Origin: Agelas oroides | Lineage: Eukaryota > Porifera > Demospongiae > Agelasida > Agelasidae | DNA length: 64,000 bases | Direction of reading: 5' to 3' | Assembly: GCA_949130485.1 (NCBI GenBank) | Contig: OX422183.1 | Coordinates: 4,352,136-4,416,135, forward strand | Shown: piece after piece, positions 52,501-61,328 of the stretch | Layout: each line of letters starts with the position of its first letter | Position numbering within the stretch: the stretch's first letter is position 1 | Program-made: the position numbers and the translations under genes | The notes under the pieces: generated by a model | The model's database searches: none | What the model was told of the DNA's origin: nothing | The model's input: the letters and a program-made list of their open reading frames with translations, nothing else

Positions 52501-55273
52501 GGAACAATACCGGTAGGTATTCCTGTAATCACACTTCCCATACATACATAGATAAGAGTTATGTAGGCTTGATTTTAAAGTGGAAGAAAGGGAAAAAAGT
52601 ATTTAACTAACTCTTATGAAGAAAAGGAAAAGGCATTAAATAACTCCATCAAAGCCCAAGAATTGGGCACAATTTTACTGGACAGATTTTACTGGACAGA
52701 TTTTACTGGACATATTTTCCTAGCCATATTAGGCTGGTCACAAGACTGCCATGCCCCCCTGCAGCTGGAAAGCATGTAACAGAGGAAGAGGTGGAGGAGA
52801 TACTGGAGTCTGACAATACTACTGTCCTTACACAAGATTTGTGTGTAAGCTACTCAGACTACCTACTCTTCTATGTGTATAGCCTTATAGGCTTCCTTTC
52901 ACGAGATCAACTCTCATGAGATCAGTTCATGAAATCAACTTGTCACAAGATCATTTCAAGAGATCAACTCTCATGAGATCAGTTCATGAAATCAACTTGT
53001 CACAAGATCATTTCAAGAGATCAACTCTCATGAGATCAGTTCATGAAATCAACTTGTCACAAGATCAGTTCAAGAGATCAACTCTCATGAGATCAGTTCA
53101 TGAAATCAACTTGTCACAAGATCAGTTCAAGAGATCAACTCTCATGAGATCAGTTCATGAAATCAACTTGTCACAAGATCAGTTCAAGAGATCAACTCTC
53201 ATGAGATCAGTTCATGAAATCAACTTGTCACAAGATCAGTTCAAGAGATCAACTCTCATGAGATCAGTTCATGAAATCAACTTGTCACAAGTTTCCACTC
53301 ATTTTATTATTGCCACACACCACGATAGGTGCAAAGGACAAGACATATACAAACAGATAAATTTATAAAAGTAGAATTAGTTATAGTTAGTTAAAACACA
53401 TAAATAAAACCTCATCATTTAGATGTACATTCAGCTTAGGAAAAAGCCTAACGTCTCGGATGAACATCTCTTATGTCTGTCTAGATACATGACTGTACTT
53501 AACTGCAACTTCAGTTAGATCTTTTGTAATATATAATATTTGTAGTATTTGTGAAGTGCATACTACAACTGGTTGCACTTAGCTTCGTTCTCAGACTCCG
53601 GCCCAGCTTTCCGTTGCTTGCAGTACAGAAAAGCAGGAAGCATGATATAATGGGAAAAGGTAAAAATTTTTAGAACAAACAGGCTACGTTTGCATGTTGT
53701 TGCACCCACTACTTGATGATTCTCAATGTGTGTATAACAGTTACCCCTCCACTAGCTAGGTAAGTTACCTTGTCTTTGCTCTTCTTGTTTCAGCCCAACC
53801 CACACACAATTAAACCATCCTGATTTCTATCCTGATGTCACTCACATGAAAAGGCCGTCTCCTGCTTTTCAATATTACCAGCGTTGGAAGGCTGTGCAGG
53901 TGCCTGGGAACGAGGCTTGGTTGCACACTTAGTTATCCAAGTTTATCTAGTGGCAAGTTCAGTGATCTCATAACAGTTGACCTCATGACAAGTTGATCTG
54001 GTTCCAAATGACTTTGTGAAAATTGATGTCAAGAGAATTGATCTCATGACACCAACTCAAATTGTAGTCGAGTGCTCAGGCTAATAGTTTGTCTGCAATA
54101 TATGTAGATTGACACCTCACTGAAGAGAGAAGCACTCAGAGAAATTGAAGCAAGACACCTGGAAATCCTTATTATGGAGCAGAACATTAGGGTAAGGTCT
54201 CAATTAACTTTCCTTTATGCACATGACTCTACACTGTTGCACGCAACTTCTTGTATGCATGTGTGTCTTGTGACTGTCAGTTGATGGCTGTCTCTCAATC
54301 TTTGCAGGAACTTCACGAGATGTTTTATGACTTGGCAGTACTGGTGGATGAACAGGTAGCTACTGCTTCAGTTACTTTACACTAGCAGTCCCCATCTCCC
54401 GGTCACCCCAGCGCAACTGATGAAGCCTGGTATTGGCCAAAACGCATCCTGCGCAGTGGGTGACTTTACATAACATCTAGGCCTATTTATATATATAGGG
54501 AGATGTGGTTCGTTTATTGTTCATACATACATATGTGTACATATGTGTACATGTGTGACTGTGCACATACATACATGTACACACACACACACACAAGGGT
54601 GAGCTGATAGACCGCATTGAGCACAACGTTGAGAATACAGCTGAGTATATGGAGCAAGGCAGGAAGCAGATCCGCATGGCAGCCGAATACAAGAAGAAGA
54701 GAAGAGTGAGTATACCAGTAGTGTATAGTGCATGCTCGTACATGTGCAGTGACCACAGTACATAGTTCATCTATAGCCTCATTCACAAGCCTTTGTTGCA
54801 AGATTTCATGCAGTGTCAATTACAGCCTGAGAGATGTTGTGTGTGGTGATGTCATATATTGTCAAGTAGAGAGGGTAGGTACACAAGGGGCAGCGTCCAA
54901 CTGTTTTAATGGTGTTGATCAGTCTCAAGTGTGATAAACAGTATGCTGTATTGGTGTTGCCTTGTGAATGTTCCGGCCACGAGTCCTTGTACAGATATTA
55001 CAAACAGTGGCCTTGAGATTCCTTATCGGGCACACCCTCCCCCACCCCTCCCCAAATGTGTCTACCCTACTGTCTACCTGACATTGCATGACACATGATG
55101 AGATCTCCCTGGCCTTCCCACTCCATATTTACGTACTGAAAGTGGTCAAATACTGGTGGCGGTAGAGGCCTGAGAATAAGTATAAATACCATTTCCTCTT
55201 GATTCAGTGGCATTCTCTTCACTCTGTTTTCCCTCCTCTCCAGGGTCTTTTCTGTTGCTGCGTTGTGTTGTGA
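41163..55273 (+). CDS. Syntaxin-1-like Qa-SNARE (11 exons)
   Basis: The proposed exons are 41163-41210, 43532-43618, 44581-44677, 47079-47153, 48684-48772, 49135-49243, 52765-52844, 54108-54191, 54308-54355, 54598-54705 and 55244-55273. All are GT-AG and total 855 nt, giving 284 residues. The protein starts [12 protein letters not shown] and has an acidic stretch, the Habc bundle ([53 protein letters not shown]) and a SNARE motif with the zero-layer Gln in [17 protein letters not shown]. Plasma-membrane syntaxins pair with SNAP-25-type and VAMP SNAREs to drive exocytosis. The end, [20 protein letters not shown], is Cys-rich but lacks a full membrane anchor. A donor at 55270 may instead lead to a further exon. 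Several splice sites lie in expanded repeats. Confidence 0.85.
41849..42028. mobile_element. 180-bp MITE in syntaxin intron 1
   Basis: The terminal inverted repeats are CACTTCCGGAGGGCAAA and TTTGCCCTCCGGAAGTG, a perfect 17 bp. The CpG-rich interior gives a spurious Ser/Lys-rich frame. No clear target duplication was identified. Confidence 0.7.
42093..42150. mobile_element. Palindromic TAGCCTCG-family MITE
   Basis: TAGCCTTGTACCCAGGCTCC is mirrored by GGAGCCTGGGTTTGAGGCTA around a short loop (CCCATTTTTCTGGGG). It lies in syntaxin intron 1. Confidence 0.75.
42241..42304. mobile_element. Palindromic TAGCCTCG-family MITE
   Basis: TAGCCTCGCACCCAGGCCGTTC is mirrored by GAACGGCCTGGGTACGAGGC-TA. The flanks gtactaccc and gcactactc agree at 7 of 9 positions, an aged target duplication. 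It is the second copy within 150 bp in this intron. Confidence 0.75.
43439..43527. repeat. (AC)n microsatellite abutting the exon-2 acceptor
   Basis: About 44 AC units end 4 nt before the intron 1 acceptor (CCACAG at 43526-43531), so no ordinary polypyrimidine tract separates the microsatellite from exon 2. The strand-specific CVCV or HTHT frames are artefacts. Confidence 0.9.
43532..43618 (+). CDS. Syntaxin exon 2 (acidic N-terminal segment)
   Basis: The exon encodes [20 protein letters not shown] then DFLLDFFHT, phase 0 at both ends, with donor ACT|GTAAGC at 43619. The acidic run parallels the Asp/Glu-rich segment before helix Ha in animal syntaxins. The alternative acceptor at 43562 breaks phase, which favours the one chosen. 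Confidence 0.7.
44240..44555 (+). repeat. Degenerate ~75-85 bp tandem repeat
   Basis: Units resembling GGGGTAATGGGTTGAATTTT, AACATGTGCTACAGGAAG and TTTTTCAGTTAG recur about four times just upstream of syntaxin exon 3. Units are diverged and variable in length. Confidence 0.55.
44581..44677 (+). CDS. Syntaxin exon 3 (helix Ha)
   Basis: The exon encodes [20 protein letters not shown] then [12 protein letters not shown], aligned with helix Ha of syntaxin. The acceptor is ttcctctcag and the donor is AACCATG|GTACGT at 44678, phase 1. The last ~18 nt of the exon plus the donor form the unit of the following minisatellite. Reading past the donor meets a TAG after four further codons, so only this first donor maintains the frame. 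Confidence 0.85.
44660..46812 (+). repeat. 32-bp minisatellite (~65 units) derived from the exon-3 splice donor
   Basis: The unit is CCTAGTCTCAGTCCAGAACC followed by ATGGTACGTCAT, repeated for 2.15 kb with few point variants (CCTAGCCTCAGTT, TCCCCTAG) and rare indels. The founder is visible: the exon-3 end CCTCAATCCAGAACCATG plus the intron start GTACGTCACC. Nearly every unit therefore carries an ACCATG|GTACGT donor-like site. It occupies most of intron 3. Confidence 0.95.
46913..46999. mobile_element. Diverged palindromic TAGCCTCG-family copy
   Basis: TAGCCTTGTTCTCAG... is opposed by GTGGGAACGAGACT, with an internal TTTTGTCAGTACAGTATATGA hairpin. It is more eroded than other copies. Confidence 0.45.
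47079..47153 (+). CDS. Syntaxin exon 4 (helix Hb start)
   Basis: The exon encodes [20 protein letters not shown] then QAGLK. The acceptor is ctgtgcag and the donor AAAC|GTACGT at 47154. Phase is 1 in and 1 out. The donor is the first of a 39-bp tandem array. Confidence 0.85.
47154..47348 (+). repeat. 39-bp tandem repeat (5 units) derived from the exon-4 splice donor
   Basis: GTACGTTATC starts units at 47154, 47193, 47232 and 47310; the unit at 47271 has CTACGT instead. Each unit ends CACACCCCAAC, recreating a CAAC|GTACGT donor. The period of 39 is divisible by three and the array is open in the exon-4 frame ([13 protein letters not shown] units), so use of a downstream donor would insert multiples of 13 residues. 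Confidence 0.9.
48684..48772 (+). CDS. Syntaxin exon 5 (helix Hb end / Hc start)
   Basis: The exon encodes [30 protein letters not shown], including the ADLRIRK-like helix motif typical of syntaxin-1 relatives. The acceptor is gttgtcgttaag and the donor CAG|GTAACT, phase 0. Confidence 0.85.
48829..49134 (+). repeat. ~300-nt pyrimidine tract ending at the exon-6 acceptor
   Basis: This is nearly uninterrupted C/T sequence (CCTCCCCCTCCCTC-type units) running straight into ccttccag|exon 6. It functions at least in part as the polypyrimidine tract of intron 5, hugely expanded. It also gives Pro/Leu/Ser frames on one strand and Gly/Glu/Arg frames on the other, which are artefacts. Confidence 0.85.
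49135..49243 (+). CDS. Syntaxin exon 6 (helix Hc)
   Basis: The exon encodes [19 protein letters not shown] then [17 protein letters not shown], the best-conserved part of the Habc domain. The donor ACA|GTGAGT at 49244 leaves phase 1. Confidence 0.9.
49436..49586. mobile_element. 151-bp palindromic TAGCCTCG-family MITE
   Basis: The ends are TGCCTCGTTTCCAGGCCTCC and GGAGGCCTGGGAACGAGGCTA. The longer interior includes a GCATTCAGAATAATACAC / GTGTATTGTACTGAACGC inverted pair. It lies in syntaxin intron 6. Confidence 0.7.
50915..51235. mobile_element. 321-bp MITE (TAGTCTCGTGCCC termini) with 9-bp TSD
   Basis: The arms, starting TAGTCTCGTGCCCAGACCC and ending GGGTCTGGGCACGAGACTA, extend ~75 bp and include GGTCTGGTGTCACAAG / CTTGTGACACCAGACC. 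Target duplications ggtgcaggg (50906-50914 and 51236-51244) are perfect. It lies in syntaxin intron 6 and is the intact reference for decayed fragments at 807-872 and 2112-2215. Confidence 0.85.
51434..51458 (+). repeat. Short TTAGGG-like run
   Basis: The sequence TTAGGGTTAGGGCTAGGG followed by TTAGGG makes four telomere-like hexamers, one mutated, inside intron 6. It is too short to indicate a telomere. Confidence 0.6.
51734..51828. mobile_element. 95-bp palindromic TAGCCTCG-family MITE with 9-bp TSD
   Basis: TAGCCTCGTTCCCAGGCCAC is mirrored by GTGGCCTGGGAACGAGGCTA. The flanking 9-mers catacctgc (51725-51733 and 51829-51837) are identical. It lies in syntaxin intron 6. Confidence 0.85.
52765..52844 (+). 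CDS. Syntaxin exon 7 (linker)
   Basis: The exon encodes [27 protein letters not shown], the segment between Habc and SNARE motif (EExEEILESGN-type in relatives). The acceptor is cccctgcag. The donor after TGT at 52845 (GTAAGC) keeps phase 0, while the alternative GT at 52841 does not. Confidence 0.85.
52897..54057. mobile_element. Non-autonomous MULE-like element in syntaxin intron 7
   Basis: The left end is the 57-bp tandem array of ATCAACTCTCATGAGATCAG-type units (52901-53292). The right end (about 53955-54057) is a diverged inverted array (AGTTGACCTCATGAC, AGTTGATCTGG, ATTGATCTCATGAC). The architecture, ATCAACT core and ~1.16 kb size match the transposase-bearing element at 6785-7946, but no transposase is present. 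The middle also contains a decayed TAGCCTCG-type copy (about 53587-53916). Confidence 0.55.
52901..53292 (+). repeat. 57-bp minisatellite, ~7 units
   Basis: CTCTCATGAG recurs at 52911, 52968 and then every 57 bp to about 53253. The unit is divisible by three, giving a spurious 19-residue protein repeat ([19 protein letters not shown]). I regard it as the terminal array of a transposon in intron 7, not coding. Confidence 0.9.
54108..54355 (+). CDS. Syntaxin exons 8 and 9 (first half of SNARE motif)
   Basis: Exon 8, 54108-54191, encodes [20 protein letters not shown] then LIMEQNIR. Exon 9, 54308-54355, encodes [16 protein letters not shown], ending in the zero-layer glutamine codon. Both begin and end in phase 0, with clean gtag-type junctions (AGG|GTAAGG; tttgcag; CAG|GTAGCT). 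Confidence 0.9.
54598..54705 (+). CDS. Syntaxin exon 10 (second half of SNARE motif)
   Basis: The exon encodes [20 protein letters not shown] then [16 protein letters not shown], completing the heptad layers and the juxtamembrane basic patch. The acceptor follows a (CA)n tract (acacacacacacacaag). The donor is AGA|GTGAGT at 54706, phase 0. Confidence 0.9.
55244..55273 (+). CDS. Syntaxin exon 11 (Cys-rich C-terminus) or start of anchor exon
   Basis: After ccctcctctccag the frame reads GLFCCCVVL and stops (TGA 55271-55273). This is too short for a membrane span. The cysteines could be acylated, as is known for syntaxin 11. Alternatively the strong donor-like TT|GTGAGT at 55270 splices (phase 2) to an anchor exon I could not locate. 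Confidence 0.6.
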   Translation, partial: GLFCCCVVL

Positions 55274-57600
55274 GTGTATGTCATCCTTCTTATTCTGGCT
55301 GCCATAATTAATAAGTGTTCTTGGACTATTCTATGATCAATCAAACAGCTTGGTAATCTTAGCCCCATTCTGTATGTAGCATGAATGTGCACATAATATT
55401 TGTACTGCCCACAGACTTATTTATTTATTCATTTCATTAGCATACATATACATGTACATGCACTTGAGCTACACATGAGTAACTAACAAAGAGCTAAGAA
55501 CTAGAGTGTGTTTAATCCTCTTCTCTGTATGTTGGAACCCCTCTTCATTGAAACTCAAGTGCGCATTGTACTATTACACTTACAAGGGCTCAAACAAGAG
55601 TGGGTTGAGCCAATGGCTAGCTGGCGCTCATTGCTATAGATTGCAAACCACTTGTTTACAAATACTTGACTCAAGTCTTGACTTAAAAAGTTCGTAATCT
55701 GAAGCCAGGCATTTTCAATGTAAAGCGTATGGTCAACAGTTGATGAGCCTGCTACTAGCTAGGTGTTGGCCTAAATGTATGCAGTTGGGTGACTATATAA
55801 TTAAAGCCTGCATGCCTTTTCCTGCCTACTGTAAATATTGGCTGGTAATCTTGATGTTGGAATGTGACTGCCATGGCAACAATTACTGTGCTTCCAATTC
55901 TGAAACCCTGCATGCATTATTTTTGTTGGTAAGTGACCCTGTTCCTAGGCTTACACTCAGCCACATCTCACTGCTGAAAAGGCAGGATTTACTTTATAGC
56001 TACTATGATTATCCAGCTGCTGTGAAGTAGCCATTGCTTGCATGTGAAAATGTCTGGTTTGATTAAACCAGTACAAAAGAAGTATGGGTATATAATTTAC
56101 AGTATATAAGTACAAAAGTACAGTACAAAAGAGGAACGGTGTGTAAGTGGGAACTACAAGCAGGTTTAAGAGCTGGATTCTGAGGCTTATTTACTATGTA
56201 CTTAATATTTTACATATATATATATAATTTCGCCAACGAAATAATCTGCAAAGAAAAAAAGCTACTTACACATGCTTACCATGAACACCTCCTAGAAGTG
56301 TATTTGTTTTTCTCTTATAAGAAAATTATTTTCAGTCAAAGAATAAAAGTAGTCAGAAGGTGAAGGACTGTGCAGCACTTGTGATAGAAATTGAACATAC
56401 CCTCATCTCATGAGTAACTGCAAGTAAAAGTGATCCTTCAAAACCCAAGAAAACAATAGCAAAGACGACAAAGTATGATGACCTATTCGTACTGTTGAGC
56501 AAAAGTGCACCTAGCATAACTTTTGTTGCATTGATTCATTTTTCATACTGTCGAGTTATTCATAAGTTGGATTTATGACTTGCAATTGGGGGGTACACTG
56601 CTTGTCAGAACACGAGTGTTGTTCTGCATCAATCTGAAGGAGGAATATAGTAAAGTTCACAGTATGACTGTCGCTGAAAGCCTGACAGTAAGCAGCATTA
56701 ACAGCAGACCTGTCCCTGAGCTTTCCATTAACTTGGCATTGACTAGTGTGGTTAGCCATCGCAAATATTTGAAATTTGCCATATGCTGGTTAGCTATAGT
56801 TTGGCATGGTGGCAGGTATGCAAACTGAGAGATTTTTTTATAAAGAGTTCATGAAAATCCTTTTATTCTAGCAAACAAACATAGCTTGCAAAACGGCTGA
56901 TGATCAAATGATACATGCAGGAATACCCATGCATTCTATTGTTTATCTTGAGAGAATGACATTTTAAAAAAGAGCTGTATGTACTGTATTATGTAATTTT
57001 GTTAAACATCATTGATGACATCAGTTCTAAGCTATAACAGTGTACAGCAAACAGTGTCACTAAACTAGCCTGGCCATTCACTATTCTGTTTCATTTCGGA
57101 GATCCCACACTACAACTTTGTCTCTCTTCAATACTGTAGTAATGTCACTATTCTATTATTACTGTTCTGTATTTAGCTATGTAGGCATGTGATTCAGGAG
57201 TATTTAAGTCTGGGTCTGTACAGTTCCATCAGTCTCTCTGTAGTTTATCTCTGGTCTCTGAGTTTCTCTAAAGTCTCTCTTGTACCCAGATATTACACTG
57301 GTTGCAACTGAACCCACATTCTAGTTGTAGGTTACTACAAATACCACCATCTCCAAGTGAAGGGATACACCGTGACACTACTGGTGTTAAGCTTTAGTGA
57401 AATAGAAATTCAATCAAAGTTCCAAGTTACATTGTCTGACTGTACTACTGATTATGACTGTGTTTGCAAGCATTGTACTTATTGAGATATTGTGCAATAA
57501 TTAAAACATGCACCAAATTCATTATTACTTCACAATATAGCTGGATGATTATCAAGTATAATATTATTGGGATAACATCCTAAATGATTGGTAGAATTAT
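55274..57600. other. Syntaxin 3' region and intergenic
   Basis: No supported gene. The sequence is AT-rich with several short frames and a short (TA)n at 56216-56226. A missing syntaxin anchor exon might lie here but none is recognisable. Confidence 0.4.
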
Positions 57601-57645
57601 TCTTGAATTCAGGTGAATTGTGTGTGCTCCAGTGACAAGCTTATC

Positions 57646-58045
57646 ATGGGGATTGATCTTGCCACTTGGCAGGCTCGAATTGGTCTCAACTGCTACCACA
57701 TGTGTCACCCCCTTGAAACCAGGTGGAGAAGCAGTTGTAGTCGGCTGTACCAGCCTGGGGTGGCCAGCTGGGGGGTGGGGGAGGTCATGAATGACACACC
57801 CCTGGTGTTCAAGGGCTGCATGGCAGTTGTTGCTCTGTCACTGATACTGCAGTATGTAGCCCATTCCTGGTCCAAACTGAAAGGGAGGGGTGGGGGTGTC
57901 AAGGTACGCTGCCACTGGTGGGTGTCCACTTCTCGAGTGAGGGGGGCAGTAGATGGTGGGGGGACCCAACTTCTGAGAACCTTGGTGGTCATTCCTCTAC
58001 TGCTGGTGATAGCAGGAGATGTGGAGATAAATCCAGGACCAGAAG
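57646..58045 (+). CDS. Gene D exon 1: intact 2A leader module
   Basis: The module has 132 open codons, MGIDLATWQARIGLNCYHMC through LLLVIAGDVEINPGP, then the donor GAAG|GTAATG at 58046, phase 1. The x position of DxExNPGP is Ile, which the consensus tolerates, so skipping activity is expected. One residue is deleted in the second hydrophobic segment relative to A and B. The exon joins in frame to EPSLLDLLEELYPVCTSWYN of the Death exon before that exon breaks. A short product equal to the leader plus ~40 residues could still be made. Confidence 0.6.
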
Positions 58046-59382
58046 GTAATGATGTAAAGTAATAGCTTGCTGTGTAAACACATATCCTTTCTCTTTTCAT
58101 GCTCGCACAGAGCCAAGTCTGCTTGATCTGCTTGAGGAACTGTATCCAGTCTGTACCAGCTGGTACAACATTGGACTGAAGTTACAAATTCCAGTCAGTA
58201 CACTGGACCGCTTCAAGCAAATGTACACTGCGTGAAATGCGGAAGCATTGGTTACAGACAGCTGTTGATCCATGTCCCACCTGGAAAGATGTAGTCACTG
58301 CTTTGAAGTCACCTATATATAGTGGACAAGATCACTATTGCTGCCCAGCTGGAGTCAAAGTATTGTGCACCAGTACAACATAAAAGGGAAACGTCCAACA
58401 GACCAACCCAGGGAGACACAAGTGAAGGTACATATTTGGATTAATATACAGGTACTGTCACTGTCTTACTACACTGTTGTTAGGGCTTTCTGGGGCTGGT
58501 GTAGAACATGCATGAGATTGCCTGCTTTGATTGGTTCATAAGAGCTGTAAAGTCATGAATTTTGCAGAAGGCATAAATAATGAAACTATTAAACCTAGTA
58601 TCTCTCTCATGCCAAGGGCCTAGAACTGTGCAACTAGATGAGCTAGTGTCTCATGTTATGACTCTTGGAACATTTGATCCTGTGTTCCAGGATTCACAAT
58701 TACTGATGACCATGCTGATATCTTTGTGAAACTGGACTCACACTATGATAACTACACTGTTGCAGAAATTGAGGGGTTCCGTCATACACTCAGTGAAATT
58801 CTACATCTTTCATCTCACGGCATTCTGCGTCTCTGTTGAGTAGATAACGGTTGTTTTCAGCTAATGTTCCAGGTGCCGTCATTTGTGCCAATATTATCTA
58901 GAGAACAGGAGAAGGCTCTGACCACTCTGGGTGTGATCAAGTTCACATGTGGGGAGTATCTGTTCCTGGTAAACTGGGTTTCTAACATTGTTGCTGTGTA
59001 TTGTTAACATGTTTACTATTTGTACTGTAGGCGTGTGGAAATGAAGTATGTTTGCTAATGTGTATTATATTTGGGATTCTTACAGGAAGATGAGCCATCA
59101 CAAGTAGGAGTTGGTATGTTAACTCTGTCATAATTATGCAACAGTTAGTAGTCTCACATTCACATGGTTTGCCATTTTACAGACAAGAAACACCGTCATG
59201 ACACTGATGATGATTCTGGAATGGGTCCCAGCATATTCACTGACACAAAGAGCACCACATTTTCTGAGGTGAGCTATTACCTCCCCCAGTACATGTAGGC
59301 CTGTAAACTGTTCTTCTGCATTAGGATCGTCTGGACAAGGAGATGAAGGAACTGGACTATGAACTGAAAGTGCAAGGTCTTG

Positions 59383-59471
59383 TAGCCTCGTTCCCAGGCC
59401 CCGCCCAGCTTTCCGTCGCTTGCAGTACTAATAGCGACGGAAAGCTGGGCGGGGCCTGGGAACGAGGCTAG
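59383..59471. mobile_element. Palindromic MITE inserted in gene D ankyrin exon
   Basis: The hairpin arms are GCCTCGTTCCCAGGCCCCGC and their complement, continuing through AGCTTTCCGTCGC / GCGACGGAAAGCT. ggtcttgta is duplicated on both sides (59376-59384 and 59472-59480). The net addition is 96 bp, so the frame is kept, but the element's own end supplies a TAG stop. The uninterrupted ancestral sequence is seen in gene A (GTGCAAAGTCTTGTA). Confidence 0.85.
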
Positions 59472-60926
59472 GGTCTTGTAGAAACAGCATCTTCCCACAA
59501 ATCTGGTAGTGGTTTAGAACTCCATTTCGCAGTAGCAATGGGAGAGTTGAAGGATGTCAAGTATCTTGTTGAGAAGAACTGCAACCCAATGCAAAGGGAT
59601 CAGAATGGTTTTGCTTCCTTTCATGTCGCAGCAACTGTATATAGGAAATTTTCATGCATTTAAATACCTTATCACCGAGAGTAATTGCCACCCAGTATGT
59701 CCAGGCCCACTTGGCTTAACACCACTTCATCTAGGTAGTGAACAAGGTCATCTTGATATAGTCAAGTATCTGGTTACTGAACAGCAAATTGATCCACTTT
59801 GTGAGGATGAATATGGAAACACTCCACTGCATAGAGCTTGTGTAGGTGGGTGTCAAGCAGTTGTTAAGTTTCTTACTTCAGAACTCAAGAAGTATTCTCC
59901 CATTTCCGACCTTGTGAGTGACCACAAGAACAAATGGAACAGCACTCCTCTTCACTGTGCAGTAGCTAGTGGTCACTTGGGGATACTCCAGTTCTTCTTC
60001 TTGGATCAAAACTGTGACCCAAACCTTCCAGGACAGCATGGTGAAACTCTTCTTCACTATGCTGCTGAGTTTGGTCACCTGCACATAGTCAAATATTTGA
60101 CTGATGAGCAAGGCTGCAATCCGTCATGTTTAGATGAGTGTGGTGCCACTCCACTTCACTGTGCTGCCAGGAAGGGACACATGGACATTGTGAAGTTCCT
60201 TAGTGTGGAGAAGCATTGTGACCCAATGTGTCAAAATTCCACACAAAACACTCCACTTCATATTGCAGCAATGCATGGTCATGTAGGCGTAGTCAAGTTT
60301 CTTATGATGATATGCAATGTGACCCAACAAGTAAAAATACTGACAATAACATTGCTGTACACTTAGCAGTAGTGAATGGACATTTTGATACAGTCAAATT
60401 CCTTCTGAATCAGACCTGTGACCCAAACATTCAAGGTCTGTATGGTAGAACTCCTCTTCACTGTGCTGCTGAATTTGGTCATCTATACATAGTCAAGTAT
60501 TTGACTGATGAGTAAGGCTGCAATCCATCATGTTTGGATGATGTGAAGTACACACCACTTCACTGTGCTTCCAAAGGGCATAGCAGTCAACATGCTGCTT
60601 GCAGTATCACATCTATGCAGAATAGGATGTGGTGCTTAGAGAGTACCAAGTCTTCACCATTGTATTATAGTAGCGATTGTTTGAGGCTTGTGCACTGGGC
60701 AGCATAAGCATTGTCATGTTGTCAGGTAGAACTCCCTGATGCTTATTAATTAAGGTCAAGTTTTAAGCCATGAGGTTTGACTGGTCTAGGGAAGGTAGAA
60801 AAAAGAGGTGTATTGATTGATTAACATTATTTTTTGATCTTGACAGAGAGGAAGCCCCATGTCGTATAGGCAATCAACAATAGATTGATGCAGACAATTA
60901 GAGCAAGTCCACATAAATCCATGATA

Positions 60927-61124
60927 CTGGTTGTTTATATAAGACATCACGAAATGTGCTGAACCAGCACACTTGGTATGTGCTAGTTCAATGAAGGTGG
61001 CATGTGTAAGAAACAACCAGTAAATTGCAATCACTGCAACCACTGCTGTAACAATCCCTGCTCGAACCTGCACATGCCAAATGTGCTGGTTCAGCACATT
61101 TTGTGATGTCTTGCATGAAACAAC
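60927..61124. mobile_element. ~200-bp MITE downstream of the dioxygenase gene
   Basis: GGTTGTTTATATAAGACATC and ACGAAATGTGCTGAACCAGC are mirrored by GCTGGTTCAGCACATTTTGT and GATGTCTTGCATGAAACAACC-like sequence. The arms are ~55 bp, imperfect. The minus-strand frame across it is spurious. Confidence 0.7.
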
Positions 61125-61328
61125 CATGATACTACATCAAATCTGCATTGAACAATAAAGATAACTTAATTCTTCTCTATCTCCTTTCATCAACTATTCA
61201 TGTGCAGAAAAGTAACTAGTAATGCAGTAAGAGATAAGAAAATACATTGACACAACAAAAACCCTTCAAATAAAAGGGTGATAATATAACACACATAACA
61301 AAATCCTTCAAAAATCAGTATATAATAT

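Larger units (their letters stand above)
57646..60590 (+). pseudogene. Gene D: broken 2A-Death-ankyrin paralogue
   Basis: The exon order is preserved: 2A exon 57646-58045, Death exon from 58111 after a 65-nt intron, a 28-nt microexon 59086-59113, an 86-nt exon 59183-59268 and an ankyrin exon from 59325. Breaks are many. A deletion in the Death domain gives a TGA after FKQMYTA (about 58235); the central domain lacks its middle and has a stop at ...LRLC; a palindromic MITE at 59383-59471 introduces an in-frame TAG; there are frameshifts near 59640 and 60305; and CAA to TAA occurs in DEQ at about 60511. Homology stops near 60590. Only the 2A exon is fully open. It is transcribable at best as fragments. 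Confidence 0.85.

Noticed and set aside
52916..53368. 150-codon frame with a 19-residue repeat ([19 protein letters not shown])
   Set aside because: The 57-bp unit belongs to the inverted terminal array of a MULE-like element inside syntaxin intron 7; there is no domain and no upstream support.
60786..61127. 113-codon minus-strand frame
   Set aside because: It spans an inverted-repeat MITE and lacks any recognisable domain.
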